DNA of 64,000 nucleotides, taken from the NCBI RefSeq assembly GCF_905220365.1, contig NC_061123.1:4154001-4218000 (forward strand). The letters are read 5' to 3'. The position numbers and the translations under genes were made by a program. Below the pieces are notes generated by a model that saw nothing but the letters and a program-made list of their open reading frames with translations, had not been told where the DNA came from and made no database searches. Numbering within the stretch: position 1 is the stretch's first letter; the number at the start of each line of letters is the position of its first letter. Positions 12,237 through 23,985 of this stretch are shown piece after piece. Source of the stretch: Vanessa cardui. Lineage: Eukaryota; Arthropoda; Insecta; Lepidoptera; Nymphalidae.

Positions 12237-12459
12237 TTTAACTTGAGTATATAATACAAGTAAAAATATTTTTATATAACCAATAAGTATCCAAACATAA
12301 AATGTACGGACATTTACTCGACTACTTTTGATGATAATAAAATTGATCAGGTCATAGATATATTGTATAAAGGATATTTTCATTCGTAGCTGTCTAAATA
12401 TCCAGTGATTGATGTCTTTTTAGATATGTTGGAGTGAGTTAAGTCAGGAAATAGATGCT

Positions 12460-12700
12460 GCGTAGACTGGACACTGCCGCAATGGTGAGAACTGAAATTA
12501 GGTTGGCAGAAAAGTCCGTTACAGAAAGTGACGGCTTCGCTGTAAGCGTTAGAGAAAAAGAGATATAAGGCGCTTATAAGTCACAAGCGTTCATGTACTC
12601 CTACCACCATGCGGTAAGGCGGAAGTCCATGGAGGTTTTAATGAGAAGGCCGAGGCCTTCTGCTGTCCCGGTCCCTCCGTCCAAGTGGGATGCATACAAC
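12460..12700 (+). repeat. GC-richer retroposon-like stretch
   Basis: Contains GGTTGGCAGAAAAGTCCGTT, GGCGGAAGTCCATGGAGG and GAGGCCTTCTGCTGTCCCGG in otherwise AT-rich DNA. It has the look of a LINE 3' UTR, but no ORF or tail was found; class unknown. Confidence 0.4.
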
Positions 12701-13497
12701 TGCTACTAATTTGTAACAGTAACGATACGTTCACGATTGCATTCCCATTCAACGAGTAGGTATAAGAAAATCATTAAATGGGTACGATGACTTTTCAGTT
12801 TTTTTGCGATGAAATAGCTATCTGAATTATTATTGAATGTGCCATATAAGTATATTTATGTATAATTATGATTATGATGATGATAATGATTTTTGGAATG
12901 TTTTTCGACCAATCGATGCGTTATTGTTCGTGGATGGCAATTTCACATCAATACTCCTTTTTAGCGGCATACTAAATAATAATAAAATATATACAATATT
13001 ATAGGCTTAACAGTAATTAATTCATCAACAAATATGTTTTTATATTGTCAACACGATTATACCGATCTACATCACCTGTTACAAACTCATTAATTGCTAA
13101 ATTCCAGTGAAATGATACCAGCCTTTATTTCGCCTCGCGTTAATGTAAAAGAATTAATCTTGTTTAACGATTCTTATTATGACGCGTGCGTTAACAATAA
13201 TTAATTGTTCCGAGTTTTTGATTAAATTAAAACACGTAAGTGTATTCAATGAGATTATGACATATTCATAAGAATTGTCTGTATTTTGTGTGTTGAATTA
13301 TATAAATATGCTTGTTTGTGTTAGTTATGTATATAGATTGTATATAAGGTTAAGCAAGAGCTAGACATCCTGTATATAGGTAATATGTATCAAAAATTTC
13401 ATGATAATTCGTTGTAAACAAACAAAGTCACTTTCGCTACTATAAGTTAGAACCTTGATAAAACTTTGTGTTAATATGTACCTATGTGTTTGTATAT

Positions 13498-13709
13498 GAG
13501 CCGAGATGGTCAAGTGGTTAAAATGCGTGCATCTTAACCAATGATTTTGGATTCAAAACCTTAAAAATTCATTGAAATTTTGCTACACGTGCATTCCACC
13601 AACTCGCATTGGACCAGCGAGATAGAATATGTTCCAAATCCTCTCCTCAATGTGAGAGGTGGCCTTAGCCCAGCAGTGGAAAATTTACAGGCTGTTACTT
13701 TACTTTAAG
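13498..13709 (+). mobile_element. tRNA-derived lepidopteran SINE
   Basis: Head GAGCCGAGATGGTCAAGTGG, B-box region ATTCAAAACC at about 13550, body ACTCGCATTGGACCAGCGAG, and a nearly full 3' end GCCTTAGCCCAGCAGTGGAA followed by ACAGGCTGTTACTTTA. The internal part between the tRNA head and the body is shorter than in the 1759 copy. Confidence 0.82.
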
Positions 13710-13857
13710 TATAAGTAGTTGTCGTCGGAACCTGGTTTGTGTTTAGAGGTTAGTCGTCCGGTGTTAGGTATAAAAAGTTTATAATATTATAATGTATAAG
13801 CAAAAATGGTATACAAATGGTGGCGAGAATGGTAGCATTATTATAAAGTTTATATTC

Positions 13858-14034
13858 CTACCGGCTGTCAACCGCATGTACACTCGCGTGTTATATATGA
13901 TTCATCGGCCTATTCCTTAGGGCTTAGAGTACCAGCATTCTTCACATAATATTTCGTCAAATTCCGTTCAGTGGTTTGCACATAAACCTACGACAAGCAG
14001 ACAGAAAGAGTAACTCTTATAACATTAATATAGA
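13858..14034 (-). mobile_element. Lep1-like Helitron element, short
   Basis: Minus strand begins TCTATATTAATGTTATAAGA after an A, then GAGTTACTCTTTCTGTCTGC and CCACTGAACGGAATTTGACG; the far end is ACGCGAGTGTACATGCGGTT, a decayed hairpin region. Confidence 0.62.
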
Positions 14035-14395
14035 TAAAGATATCAAGTCGTTTATCTAAAACAATATTCCATGAGTTAATACGTGTAACGTATAAGGCGG
14101 GGATTATTTGGTTTACAACAGAGCAGGGGGATTAACCGTGAACCGCCAACACGCCGGGATGATTAATTGTAATATGCAGAACTACAGAACCACTAGAATA
14201 CAAATTTGATAGAGAGAAATGTAATTCGAAATGTTAAATTACTTATTATTTAAGAAGGAGAACACATTGACATATATACTACACAAACACACCTATAAAG
14301 TCCTATTCCAAATTATTTTTATGTGTCATACGTTGTTGAAACACTTGGACCTTATAGTAGTAGTCCAAAAAGGTTAATTTACAGTGTAACACTCA

Positions 14396-14585
14396 AGTGG
14401 TGACAAGAGAGCTAGTTCGTTTTTGTTCTTGTTATATTACGATTCAACGGAGAAATGCTGCTAGCATTCTTGCTACCATTCCTCGCGGTCAAGATTTATA
14501 CTGCAACTATTTCTAATTCGTATTTGTATATATTTAAGGAATTCATCTTAATAATTCTTATGTAAATAACCTATACAGTTCTTAT
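14396..14585 (+). mobile_element. Non-LTR element 3' remnant, copy 2
   Basis: Second copy of the unit at 6192-6385: GATTCAACGGAGAAATGCTG, CATTCTTGCTACCATTC, GCGGTCAAGATTTATAC and TTCGTATTTGTATATATTTA in the same order. Each copy has its own substitutions and frame breaks, so these are two old independent insertions or one old duplication. Confidence 0.6.
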
Positions 14586-14654
14586 AGATTACAAGTAACA
14601 AGAGAATCTGAGAAGTGCTAGCAAGAAGTATTTATTTATTTAGTAATGTAATAT

Positions 14655-14924
14655 TACTTGGTGGTAAGGCTTTGTGCAAGCCCGCCTGGCTAGGTACCAC
14701 CCACTCATCAGATATTCTACCGCTAAACAACCGGTTTGAAGGGTGAGTGAGTCAGTGTAACTACAGGCACAAGGGACATAGCATCTTAGTTTCCAAGGTT
14801 GGTGGCGCATTGACGATGTAAGGAATAGTTAATATTTCTTACACGCGTTATTGTCTATGGGTGATGGTGACACTTACCAACAGGTGGCCCATATACTCGT
14901 CCGACTACCTATACCATAAAAAAA
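14655..14924 (+). mobile_element. Family B interspersed repeat, near full length
   Basis: Same order of blocks as the 4308 copy, without the 13-bp duplication: CTTGGTGGTAAGGCTTTGTG, CACCCACTCATCAGATATTC, GGGTGAGTGAGTCAGTGTAA, and CAGGTGGCCCATATACTCGT before an A-rich end. One of the least diverged copies. Confidence 0.82.
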
Positions 14925-15473
14925 ATTAGTAAACCAAAATGATATTACACAATTACAGTTTGTGTTAAGTTTGTGTTAATGTTAAGTTAAGAATTTTTGT
15001 TTGTGTGTGTAAATGAGCCTCGAGAGAACATGCTTATATTTAAATATATTTTAAACATTTCTCAACGCGTATTATGGTAGAACATTAGTCTAGCTCTATG
15101 ACGATAACAGTTCCTATTTATCACAAGCTTTAACTTAACTCCACCTGTTAGTGGGTACGTTTGAGTTAAATCTTTAAACCTACAGACTAACTGAGCAGAA
15201 ATATTACAAACGATTTTAGTGGTAGTTAAAATACATTATATATTTTTAAATATACCTTGACTATGGTCTTGTTTTGTTTTTATCTGTTGGTTTTAGTTTC
15301 TGACTGATTGTGAATACTGTACATTGAATACTTGTCTATGGAAATATTTCTCGCTAGTCAAATTCAGTTGTTAGTTTGATTCGCGCGAGAGCACTAACGA
15401 CGTGAAACAAACAGTAAAAACAATGGAAGTCTATGAATATATTGTTATTAATTTAATAGTTATTAAGTATTAT

Positions 15474-15690
15474 TCTATATTTATATTATAAATAGTGAAA
15501 GTAACTCTGTTTGTCTGTCTCTGGCTCTTTCACGACCAAATCAATGAACCGAATTTGATGAAAATTTCTGTGAAGCAAGCTTGAACTCCAAAAAAAGACA
15601 TCTATGCTACTTAGGCTTAGGCTACTTTTTTCACTTAACTCATGACAAGCAATTTACTAAAATGCGAGCGAAACTGCGGCTGACAATTAG
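15474..15690 (+). mobile_element. Lep1-like Helitron element, 3' end mutated
   Basis: TCTATATTTATATTATAAAT, AAAGTAACTCTGTTTGTCTG, CCAAATCAATGAACCGAATT and GCGAAACTGCGGCTGACAAT, ending TTAG in place of CTAG. Same order as the 32175 copy. Confidence 0.68.
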
Positions 15691-16358
15691 TATTATATAA
15701 TTTGTACAATTGATTTCAATCTCAAATGGCTTGAACCTGAAATTTTGGATAGATATGCATGTTGATAGAAAAATGATGTTTTCTACGTAATTCAAATTTC
15801 GAATATCGTTATTCCCATAAATATTTTGATGTTTCGTTATTAATATTTATTATTCTTTCATTACAGGTAACGTGAATAATATTTCAAGGGAAAAGGTAAA
15901 AGCGATTCATCATATTGTTAGACCATTGTCCGTTATATTCGGCCAATGAACAAAATATCAAATAAATGGGCCCGACTAGTTCCGAACCGAAGATTTATGA
16001 TAGATGAAAGATGTCTAATGGAGCAAGCGGAAACCAATAAGGAATATTATACAGGCTGTTCTCGGGACGACGACGCACGCTATTTATGAGCATTCCATTT
16101 ATATTTTTGAAACTGTATTGTTGTTTTCCAGGACACAGATTATCCTGTATTTATAACAATGAGATACAGATAAGTAGGAAAAATGCCCTCACTACACAAA
16201 ATTTTAATTTTATATTTTGAAGTTTTTAGGATGGCAACACTGAGTCTATAGTTTATTCGAATTAGAAGAGAAAATACAAATAATCATTTGACATCGAAAT
16301 GACGCGATGTCATTGGTTGAATAGTCTATTATGTTCGTTATACATTTGCGATAGAGTA

Positions 16359-16558
16359 AGAACTAGCACGCACTGGTAACTTTTGTCACGGTGACTGTTT
16401 TGTCACTCTTGTCGAGGCCATGAATATGTATGGAGATGCGCGCACATTACGACGTGACAATTGGGTGACATTTGTGTCTGCATCTGTACATATTCACGGA
16501 CTTGACAAGAGTGACGAAACAGTTACCGTGACAAAAATCATCAGTGCGCGCTAGTTCT
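16359..16558. mobile_element. 200-bp fold-back MITE
   Basis: Arms of about 80 bp (16359-16440 and 16477-16558) are near-perfect inverted copies: both read inwards AGAACTAGC(A/G)CGCACTG, then TTTTGTCACGGT, TGTCACTCTTGTC and GTGAATATGTA or its one-base variants. It folds into one long hairpin with a small centre. The 118- and 88-codon open frames crossing it are by-products of the palindrome. Confidence 0.75.
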
Positions 16559-16850
16559 AACGTTTCGACGGACGACTGAGCTATTATCAGAACTGTGGAA
16601 GTATAATTAATATGGATATAATTAGTTATGTAAGCAGAATTGAGTTGTATTATAAATAAAGATATATCCATAGTGTTTGCAGTGTACAATATAGCAGAGC
16701 TATTAGTAGATCGCATTGAAGACGTAAATTCAAGGTTCGTTGATATTACATCTATGATTTGGAGTAAAGACCAAACGTCCATTGTGGGTATTCCCCGATT
16801 CATCAGTTATTCTATCGTCAAACATCAATACTTTGCATTATTTGCTGCGT

Positions 16851-16955
16851 CCAGTTTGAAGGGTGAATCAGCCAGTGTAGTTATAGGCAGAGTGCATGTA
16901 TTTTAGAGTTGGGGTATTCACATTTTAAGGAATAATTTATATTTATTTCAGTAAC
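16851..16955 (+). mobile_element. Family B fragment (3' part)
   Basis: Begins CCAGTTTGAAGGGTGAATCA and keeps GCCAGTGTAGTTATAGGCAG, then a decayed tail AAGGAATAATTTATATT. The open frame across it is by chance. Confidence 0.55.
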
Positions 16956-16959
16956 AATG

Positions 16960-18670
16960 TCTTTAACACTTTGCTCGCCTTTTTTGATACAACGTTAAAT
17001 CACAGATCGTGCTATGCTTATCCTTAATAGATAAATATAGCATGATCATTATTTCCTGCGTTTGTTTACATTGAGATAAAATTAACATTAGAATGATAGA
17101 ATTATTTAGTATAACTATACAAAATTTACATGTAAATCTTATGTCTAATATTATATACATATTAAAAATGTGTTCGACGACAGATGTGATGTGTAGAACG
17201 ACGTTTTAATGTATCATATTATGTGTATTCAACGAGGACACAGGATCCCGTGGATTCCGATATTTTGCATTCAAACTTTGTCTCCTGAAGAAAACTTCTC
17301 AGAAACAGCCTAGTGTCTGGACCTCTGAAGTGTGTTCATAAGAAAGGACATAAAGTCCTTAGTTTTGCGCCTGAAATCTTTTCTTTGTTACCCTCTCTTA
17401 TGAGAGTGAGGGTGTAAATAGAACGCCTGTATTTGAGCACTATAGTAGATCTTGTGTAGTTGGCTGGTCTTTCTTATCACCGACACTAAAATTGAACAAG
17501 ATGATGTCATCATCATAATATTCGTAGTTTTAGCAACATCATTACACAAAAGAAGAATGATTACACGATACATAGAATTATAGAATATGGTAAGAACTGT
17601 ATGCTACTTATGTATAAAAGAAAAAATGTAACGTCCCAACTTTTAATGCTTCCACTAAAATGACCAAACTCTTATAAAAGTAGGCTAATTGCCGAGAACA
17701 ATAGCTATCAAAATAAGCATACATTGGCAGAAACTGACAGGCTGTTTCGTCATTTTTTAACCAATTTGACTTTAAAATTATAACCAAACATTAACACATA
17801 TTGTAAAAGACGGATAAGTTTTTGTTTATATACGGTAACATGAGAGTGGCCATTTTGAGTTTTAAACATAAATAGGCGATATTTCTACCTATATCTATAA
17901 ATTGCTTAAATCAAACCTAAGGTGATACAACAAAATAATAAGAAAATTATGTCATTTAGTGAAATTTCTGCGAATTTTTGTACCTATTAGATTCATCAAT
18001 AGTTTCTTCTTTTCCCTGCCCTTGTCGAAAAATATTTGGGGCCAGGGCAATCCTCTATTCGTCATCTACTCGTTCACATCCATCTAGAGATGATGAGAGA
18101 TCACATCCTTACATACTCCATCCATAACTTCTAAGTTTATCCCCCCCCTATCCATCTGATGCTCATCAGTCTTTTAGTTACAGATACAGATTAATTAATA
18201 TATGACTTATTTCATAACGTAAAGACTTCTTTCGATGAATAAGTCATTCTTAACAAATAAGAAATTTGAAAAGAGAATTCCCTTACGTTTTTTTAATGAT
18301 CGAACATAATAAAGGTTGACGTTTAATATCTTAAGCCGAAATATATTTCTGATGGGAATATAAAAGATCCATATTTGTTCAGGATTAGGTACGTCTCGCA
18401 TTCCTTAAAGATTTTTATAGAAATGTTTGCTTTGTTATGTAAACGAAAGAAAATTTCTTGAGATAATAATTTATATAACGAAAATAGAAGTTCGTTATAA
18501 AGTTTCTAAGGAATTTGGGGTAAAATATTAGATGAAAAGTAACGATTCTCATTCAGTGATTATAAATTATGTCATATATATTTTTAAAATATAATGTGTT
18601 GGCTAATAGTGCATCTCCTCTTAAGTAAAATCTTTGGAGATAAAATTAAATAAATAAAAATAAATAATAT
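16960..18670. other. No gene seen
   Basis: AT-rich. A motif TTTGGGGCCAGGGCAATCC near 18037 resembles a common retroelement segment, and a run of eight C lies near 18140. No supported frame. Confidence 0.45.
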
Positions 18671-18673
18671 TAC

Positions 18674-18898
18674 TCGGTGGTAGAGCTTTGCGTTTACGTT
18701 TGGCTAGATACGACTTCACCATTACATAACATATTCTACCATCAAACATAATTTGATATGTTCTGGGGTTAAGTTTAGTAGTGTAACAGGCATGGAACAA
18801 GCATGGTGGTGCAGTGATAATTAATGGGGTAATTAATATTTTTTACCCTGTCACTATCTAAGGATGGTTGTTATCACTTTCCATCAGGTAAAACTGTA
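18674..18898 (+). mobile_element. Family B interspersed repeat, diverged
   Basis: Starts ACTCGGTGGTAGAGCTTTGC and keeps ATTCTACCATCAAACATAAT, GTTCTGGGGTTAAG, GTTAATATT-like and CACTTTCCATCAGGTA blocks. Old copy. Confidence 0.65.
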
Positions 18899-19624
18899 TA
18901 TATTTGAATATATCTATAGTGACCAGAAGACCGATAGATAAAGAAATAATAATAATTTAATTTACTTAATAATATCTTATCTTAATATAATTTTCTAACC
19001 AACAAAAAATTACATATCGAATACATCTTAACACAAATAAACCACCAAATCGTACGTATTACGCATACTTACTCAGTTCAGCTCACAAATCCAAATAAAA
19101 CACAACAAATTCTTTTAAACAAATTATAAGCCGCGCCGAAATCGACCTTCATTCCGGGCCTAAAAGAAAAATTAATAGCGCCTTCTTACTACTTTCAAGC
19201 AGTTGTATGGATAAAAATTCTCCTAAATATATGTACATATGTAATACAATGATGCTTCAATTGCTGGATACACATATTTATTCGTCCTAAATATTTCTTG
19301 AAATTATCTATATTATATTTAATTTAAACATGCAAAGTAGCCAGCTTTATAGTATAGGCATAAGTGATAGGAACTCCAAACATTCAATTGTACGTTTGGA
19401 CTTGGTATTGGGTCACTTAGCATCATCCTATCTCAGTCGTGCAGACTCAATGGATAAAGACACGGTCTCGTCTAAGGCGTCCCTTGTTGTAACATCTATA
19501 CATATAATAAAATTGGAGTGTCTGTTTGTAATATTAAAATAAACGCTTTATTATAAATGCATTAGTATGTATTTATACACGGTACATATGCCAACATATT
19601 TTTTTCTAGAATTTTACATGACTT

Positions 19625-19752
19625 TTCTGTTTCGCTTTGTTTTGTTTCGATTAGTCATTGCAACGGCTGGACAGATTTTGATAGGACTTTCACTATACTA
19701 CATTAAGGAGTTACTTAAACTCAAACGTACATAAAGTCGCGGTTACAGCTAG
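19625..19752 (+). mobile_element. Helitron-like 3' fragment
   Basis: Contains CAACGGCTGGACAGATTTTG and AAGTCGCGGTTACAGCTAG, ending CTAG at 19752 before T. The 5' half is not recognisable. Confidence 0.6.
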
Positions 19753-20213
19753 TAATTTATGTATATATTTTTTTGTAATTATAAATTCTGAGTGTGTCAA
19801 AGTCTATTATCATAAATATATTTACTTATATGAATAAGAAACGTATGAGCAAATAATCGTGATTATTGCGCACGCACACATAGACGCGCCTGTGTTCTCG
19901 TATATACTCAAACACACACGCATTACAATATAATAGGCAACAGTCTTTACATGTGTTATGTTGTAACATAAAAAGGGTTTGTAAAGTGTGTGTAAGCCCC
20001 GAAGTGAGTAAATATGTAAAGATCATCCTGTTATCAAAGAAAGAATGACAGATTGTACCGGGCTTAGCCTTTATTTCCGGGGTTTCACTGGTCTTCCTTA
20101 TGGCAAAAAGAAACAATATCTTACCAACACTGATAAATATACACCGAGAGTGAGAACTAATATTATCTAACTGTCATTGTATTTGTTTATTAAACGTGTA
20201 TTAATAGTAAGAC

Positions 20214-20700
20214 GTAATGTTTGCCGATGATTCTGAGTTCAAACAATTTGTGTTTGTAAAATTATTATTCATCAATTGGAGCAGCGTGGTGGAGTACAGT
20301 ACGACACAACTTAGATGTCGCATCGGCAAAATTCGTAAATCCGATCACATCCGAATTGAGTACGCTATCCCAAATTATCAATTTTTATTTATCATGCGAA
20401 TATGATCTTTGCACAAACGTAATAACTTGTAATATCACATGACCTAATATATTCGTCAATATGACGCGTCGATGTACATGCACTCGCTTTCTCTGACGCG
20501 TGAATCTATAGCGACGAATAGCGTCGAATGGCGCGATAGGGAGCCATTTCTATTGGTTGTGTAAATCGGCAGTAATCGGTTTTATTTTCATTCCATTGCA
20601 TTTTCCGATGCTACATCTAATTTGTGTCGCACTATACGTTCCAAACCTTTCCTTCATTAGAGTGAGGAGGCCTTTGCCCACCAATGGAATTTAACTTTAC
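20214..20700 (+). mobile_element. tRNA-derived SINE split by a MITE
   Basis: Left part (20214-20296) has CCGATGATTCTGAGTTCAAA, the B-box region, and GGAGCAGCGTGGTGGA. After the MITE, the right part (20637-20700) continues with GTTCCAAACCTTTCCTTC and GAGGAGGCCTTTGCCCA, the usual next segments of this lepidopteran SINE. The head with the A box is eroded. Confidence 0.8.
20297..20634. mobile_element. Tc1/mariner-type MITE, copy 1 (inside a SINE)
   Basis: 338-bp element with inverted ends: the left begins CAGTACGACACAACTTAGAT, and the right, reverse-complemented, begins TAGTGCGACACAAATTAGAT; both continue into GC-ATCGG. It is flanked by TA on both sides (20295-20296 and 20635-20636), the target duplication of the Tc1/mariner superfamily. 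It carries no transposase ORF. The surrounding SINE continues on both sides, so the insertion is younger than the SINE. Confidence 0.85.
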
Positions 20701-20701
20701 T

Positions 20702-20960
20702 TTTTATGGTACATGTTGGCGGGAGGAATATATGGGCCACCTGATGGTAGGTCACCAATACCCAAAGACATTGCCGCTGTAAGAAATATTAACTAATCCT
20801 TACATCATCAATGCGCCACCAACCTGAACCTTACACTGGCTCACTCACCCTTCAAATCGGAACACATACATTCTGAGCACTGTTGTTTGGCGGTAGAATA
20901 ACTGATGAGTGGGTGGTAGCCTACCCAGACGGGCTTGCACAAAGCCCTACCACCAAGTAA
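20702..20960 (-). mobile_element. Family B interspersed repeat, near full length
   Basis: Minus-strand copy directly abutting the 3' end of the split SINE. Landmarks on the plus strand: GGGCCACCTGATGGTAGGTC, GCGCCACCAACCTGAACC, GGCTCACTCACCCTTCAAAT, and GGGCTTGCACAAAGCCCTAC. The part equal to 'ACAGGCACAAGGGACATAAC' is deleted. Confidence 0.8.
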
Positions 20961-21614
20961 ACTTTATTCATCTATCATTTATTTTCGAATTTTGAAAATA
21001 TTTATAACACCTTATAAATATATACTTATTATAATATACTCAATAATCGTATTATATGTATCAGAGATCATGAGATCACTTGAATGATTAATTAAACGTT
21101 TAATGAACGTACTGTTTTGTTGTACCTCGTACACGTTTCAGACTTAATGTTACAGCTAAGACAGTCCTATTTGCATAAACTAATTAAAAGACGACGACGG
21201 TGTGAATAAGAAATCGATGTTCAGTTTGTACTCGTATGTATCATCTGAGGAAATTGCGGAGACGTCAAAAACTTATCTTTTCGAATAGATGAAGAAAAAT
21301 TACTCTTAAATCGAGCAAATCTTTCATTGACTGACAGGGACTAGATATTTCGATTTATAGTTTTAGATACTCTGTTAAAAATATGATGTATTATATTAAC
21401 CAGCTAACTAACTCTACAAACGAAAATATCAAGATTAGGTTACATCAAAGTTGGATAGAAGATAAACGGAATCGTGTCGTAACCGATATTAATAAGTACA
21501 ATTGGACCTCAGTTACGATTAAACTTAAGCTAATTTTGTAAGGAATATTACTATTAAACTTCGGAAAGAATAATCGTATCGGAATAGAACTGGAAATGTA
21601 TAAATGAATATCTG

Positions 21615-21740
21615 AAACTGCGGATTTACCCGCACGATTATATAAATCACAAACTTTAAACCCCGTTTTTGAATTTGAGTTTCGTAAAAACCATTCTTAG
21701 CGAACGTATAAGGTATGAATAAACCTATCTGCCAAATTTC
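21615..21740 (-). repeat. Possible RTE-like repeat fragment
   Basis: Contains GATTTACCCGCACGATTATA, TTTAAACCCCGTTTTTGAAT, TTCGTAAAAACCATTCTTAG and CTATCTGCCAAATTTCAAAT, an order I associate with a common lepidopteran retroelement end. Memory only; no partner copy in the window. Confidence 0.35.
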
Positions 21741-22658
21741 AAATTATTTCATAATTAACCAGTGACTAGTATTTTGCTATTATATATTAGTACGTAGCAT
21801 TTGCCGTCTCTACAATTGTTCTTTGAAATAATCAATCAAAGTGATATGCGACATCGAGTATTAGGTATAACATTTAAAGGATACGTTCATAAAACCCGGT
21901 AGATCGGTTATATGACGTATTAGATACTAAGTGAGTACGTGCATAGAAATTTGCACACTGCACAATTATAGGAAGGCTATTTTAACCAAAAAAAATTAAT
22001 GAACTTCAAGTATGTAAAACGGGATATTTAACATGTTTTTTTTTTATTTGAGGAATGTCTTATTCAATCTGGAATCTCTGAGTATCATGAAAAAAAAATC
22101 CAAATAAAAAAAACCATGGTAATAAAAAACAAAGATTCCGTTTTAAATACTTGTACTAATAAAAAGAACCATGTTAATTTAAGGTAGCGGTAGAAACTTT
22201 TGTCTCGTTGTTTTATTACATTTTTAACTATCGAGAATGTAAATCAAATCTAACCAAACCAAAAAATTTTAATTTAAAAGTCTACACATAAGGCATTTTT
22301 ATACACATAAATTTCACTGAGTGTACAGTAAAAGCACTATAGAAATCAATGGTATTATTTTTGAACAAAATTAAACCGGGTTCTTCAACTATAATATACC
22401 TAGTGTAAGTACTAAGTTTCAAATATATCAGGGAAATATAGAACCCTCCCTCTTAAAGTCGGTTAAATATGATTAACAATACGAGCGTTGTTGGATTTTA
22501 ATTGAAATCGATTTCTCGTTTGCTATATCTGGTGGCCGAGACCTTTCGGATGCTATCCCTGACCGTGAATTATTTCTGATCTGTGGCGAATTCAATCTAA
22601 ATATTCTATACTAATTGAAATCTATCCAATCTATTACAAATAGCTTTGCTTTAGCACG

Positions 22659-22745
22659 AGATGAATTATAAACACAAATTAAGCACATATATTTATATAT
22701 AGTGGTGCTTGCCTGGGTTTGAACCCGCAATTATATTGTAAGTAC
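22659..22745 (-). mobile_element. tRNA-derived SINE fragment
   Basis: Contains, on the minus strand, the B box GCGGGTTCAAACCCAGGCAA, AGCACCACTATATAT and a GTGCTTAATTTGTGTTTAT stretch. Only the middle of the SINE remains. Confidence 0.7.
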
Positions 22746-22988
22746 TTTAATATATTACAGTGAAGTAATAGCTCATAAATTTTCCTCTATACAGAAGGTT
22801 TCGAGACTCCAACAAGTTACAGCAACGCGGTTTGGTGAATCTACAAATGACAGATTTAGATCCGACACATGTTGGTTTCACCGCGGTGATGTTCTCAAAC
22901 TGCGAGCTGATAATTAATTTGAAATTGTTATTCACACAGAAAAATTCAATGGACTTTGTCCAGTTCACGTATTCTGATATTTTTATGA

Positions 22989-23198
22989 CGTTGGTAGATG
23001 GACGACCATACGGGCTAACTAATGGTAAGTTATCATCAAGGCGCTGGAAGAAATATAAATCATTCCTTGCATCACCAATGCGCCACCGACCTTGGGTACT
23101 GAAATGTTTTGTCCCTTGTGACTAGTTACACTAGCTCACTCACCCTTCAAATCGGAACGCAAAAATACTGAATACTACTGTTTGGCGGTAGAATTGCC
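22989..23198 (-). mobile_element. Family B interspersed repeat, 5'-truncated
   Basis: Plus-strand landmarks: AATGCGCCACCGACCTTGGG, TTTGTCCCTTGTGACTAGTT, AGCTCACTCACCCTTCAAAT, and TACTGTTTGGCGGTAGAAT. It stops at about 23198, where a different repeat starts, so the head of the unit is missing. Confidence 0.75.
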
Positions 23199-23212
23199 AA
23201 AGAACAGTGTTA

Positions 23213-23620
23213 TCAACCGACTTCCAAAAGGAGGAGGTTATCAATTCATCTGTATTTTTTTTTTTTTTATGTTTGTTACCTCATAACTTTTCACTGGGAG
23301 GACCGATTTTGATAATTTTTTTTTTGTTTGAAAGGTAGTGCTTCCCGTGGGGTCCCATTTTTTTTTTATTTTTTTCCGATGATGGTATCCATATGAAAAC
23401 GACATAAGTCTTAAATTTGCATTATGTATATGCGCGACAAATAGGTGAATAACTGAAAATCACGTTAACCAATTTTGATAATTCTTTTTTTATTATAAAA
23501 TATATACTTCAAGGGTAATTTGGTGAAAGTTTGGTAAGGTTCTGAGCACAGGATCCATGACAAAGTAACGGAACGGAAGGGAACGGAACAATTCTGAGGA
23601 GCACGTTAGCGATTAAAACG
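23213..23620 (+). repeat. Common lepidopteran repeat of unknown class
   Basis: Starts CCGACTTCCAAAAGGAGGAG, then TTGTTACCTCATAACTTTTC, GGACCGATTTTGATAATT, TAGTGCTTCCCGTGGGGTCC and ACGGAACGGAAGGGAACGGA. I recognise the block order from other lepidopteran DNA but cannot name its class; no ORF or terminal repeats seen. The CCGACTTC motif recurs at the ends of the fold-back element at 24331-24807. Confidence 0.55.
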
Positions 23621-23734
23621 ATTAAATAACGTTACTCGGTCGAATCTTTTATTTATAGGTTATTTGGATATTTGAGTCACCTTCCGTAATGTGGTTATGT
23701 TTATGTAATTATCATAGTCGAATATTATAATCAA

Positions 23735-23985
23735 CTAGCTACCCACCCCGGCTTCGCACGGGTGCAATACTGATACTAAATATACTACAAAATTTGTGTA
23801 TTTACGACAGCACATCGCAAACTTCTAAAATTATCAGTGTTTCTTTACTATATTGTTCATGTATTATATACACAAACCTTCCCCTTGAATCACACTATCT
23901 TTTAAAAAAACCGGATCAAAATCCGTTGCGTAGATTTAAAGATATAGGGACAGAGAAAGCGACTTTGTTTTATACTATGTAGTGA
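23735..23985 (-). mobile_element. Non-autonomous Helitron-like element, complete copy
   Basis: Read on the minus strand it starts TCACTACATAGTATAAAACA directly after an A and ends GGGGTGGGTAGCTAG directly before a T, which are the hallmarks of Helitron insertion (A|TC...CTRR|T). A GC-rich subterminal stretch (CACCCGTGCGAAGCC then GGGGTGGG) lies 5 bp before the end as a hairpin. 251 bp, no Rep/helicase gene. Best reference for the other copies in the window. Confidence 0.82.

Larger units (their letters stand above)
10215..12455. other. No gene seen
   Basis: AT-rich DNA holding one SINE fragment (10826-10895), a short CAAATAAATTGGGACAAGGG retroelement-like motif at about 10896-10916, and a 12-bp hairpin at 12208. 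The open frames at 11548-12383 have chance-like composition and no domain. Confidence 0.5.

Noticed and set aside
16447..16906. Overlapping frames of 118 and 88 codons on opposite strands
   Set aside because: They cross the 200-bp palindrome at 16359-16558 and a family B fragment; the mirrored peptides are products of the inverted repeat.
23794..23982. 62-codon plus-strand frame
   Set aside because: It is the reverse strand of the Helitron-like element; the same peptide pattern arises from the copies at 555 and 54513.
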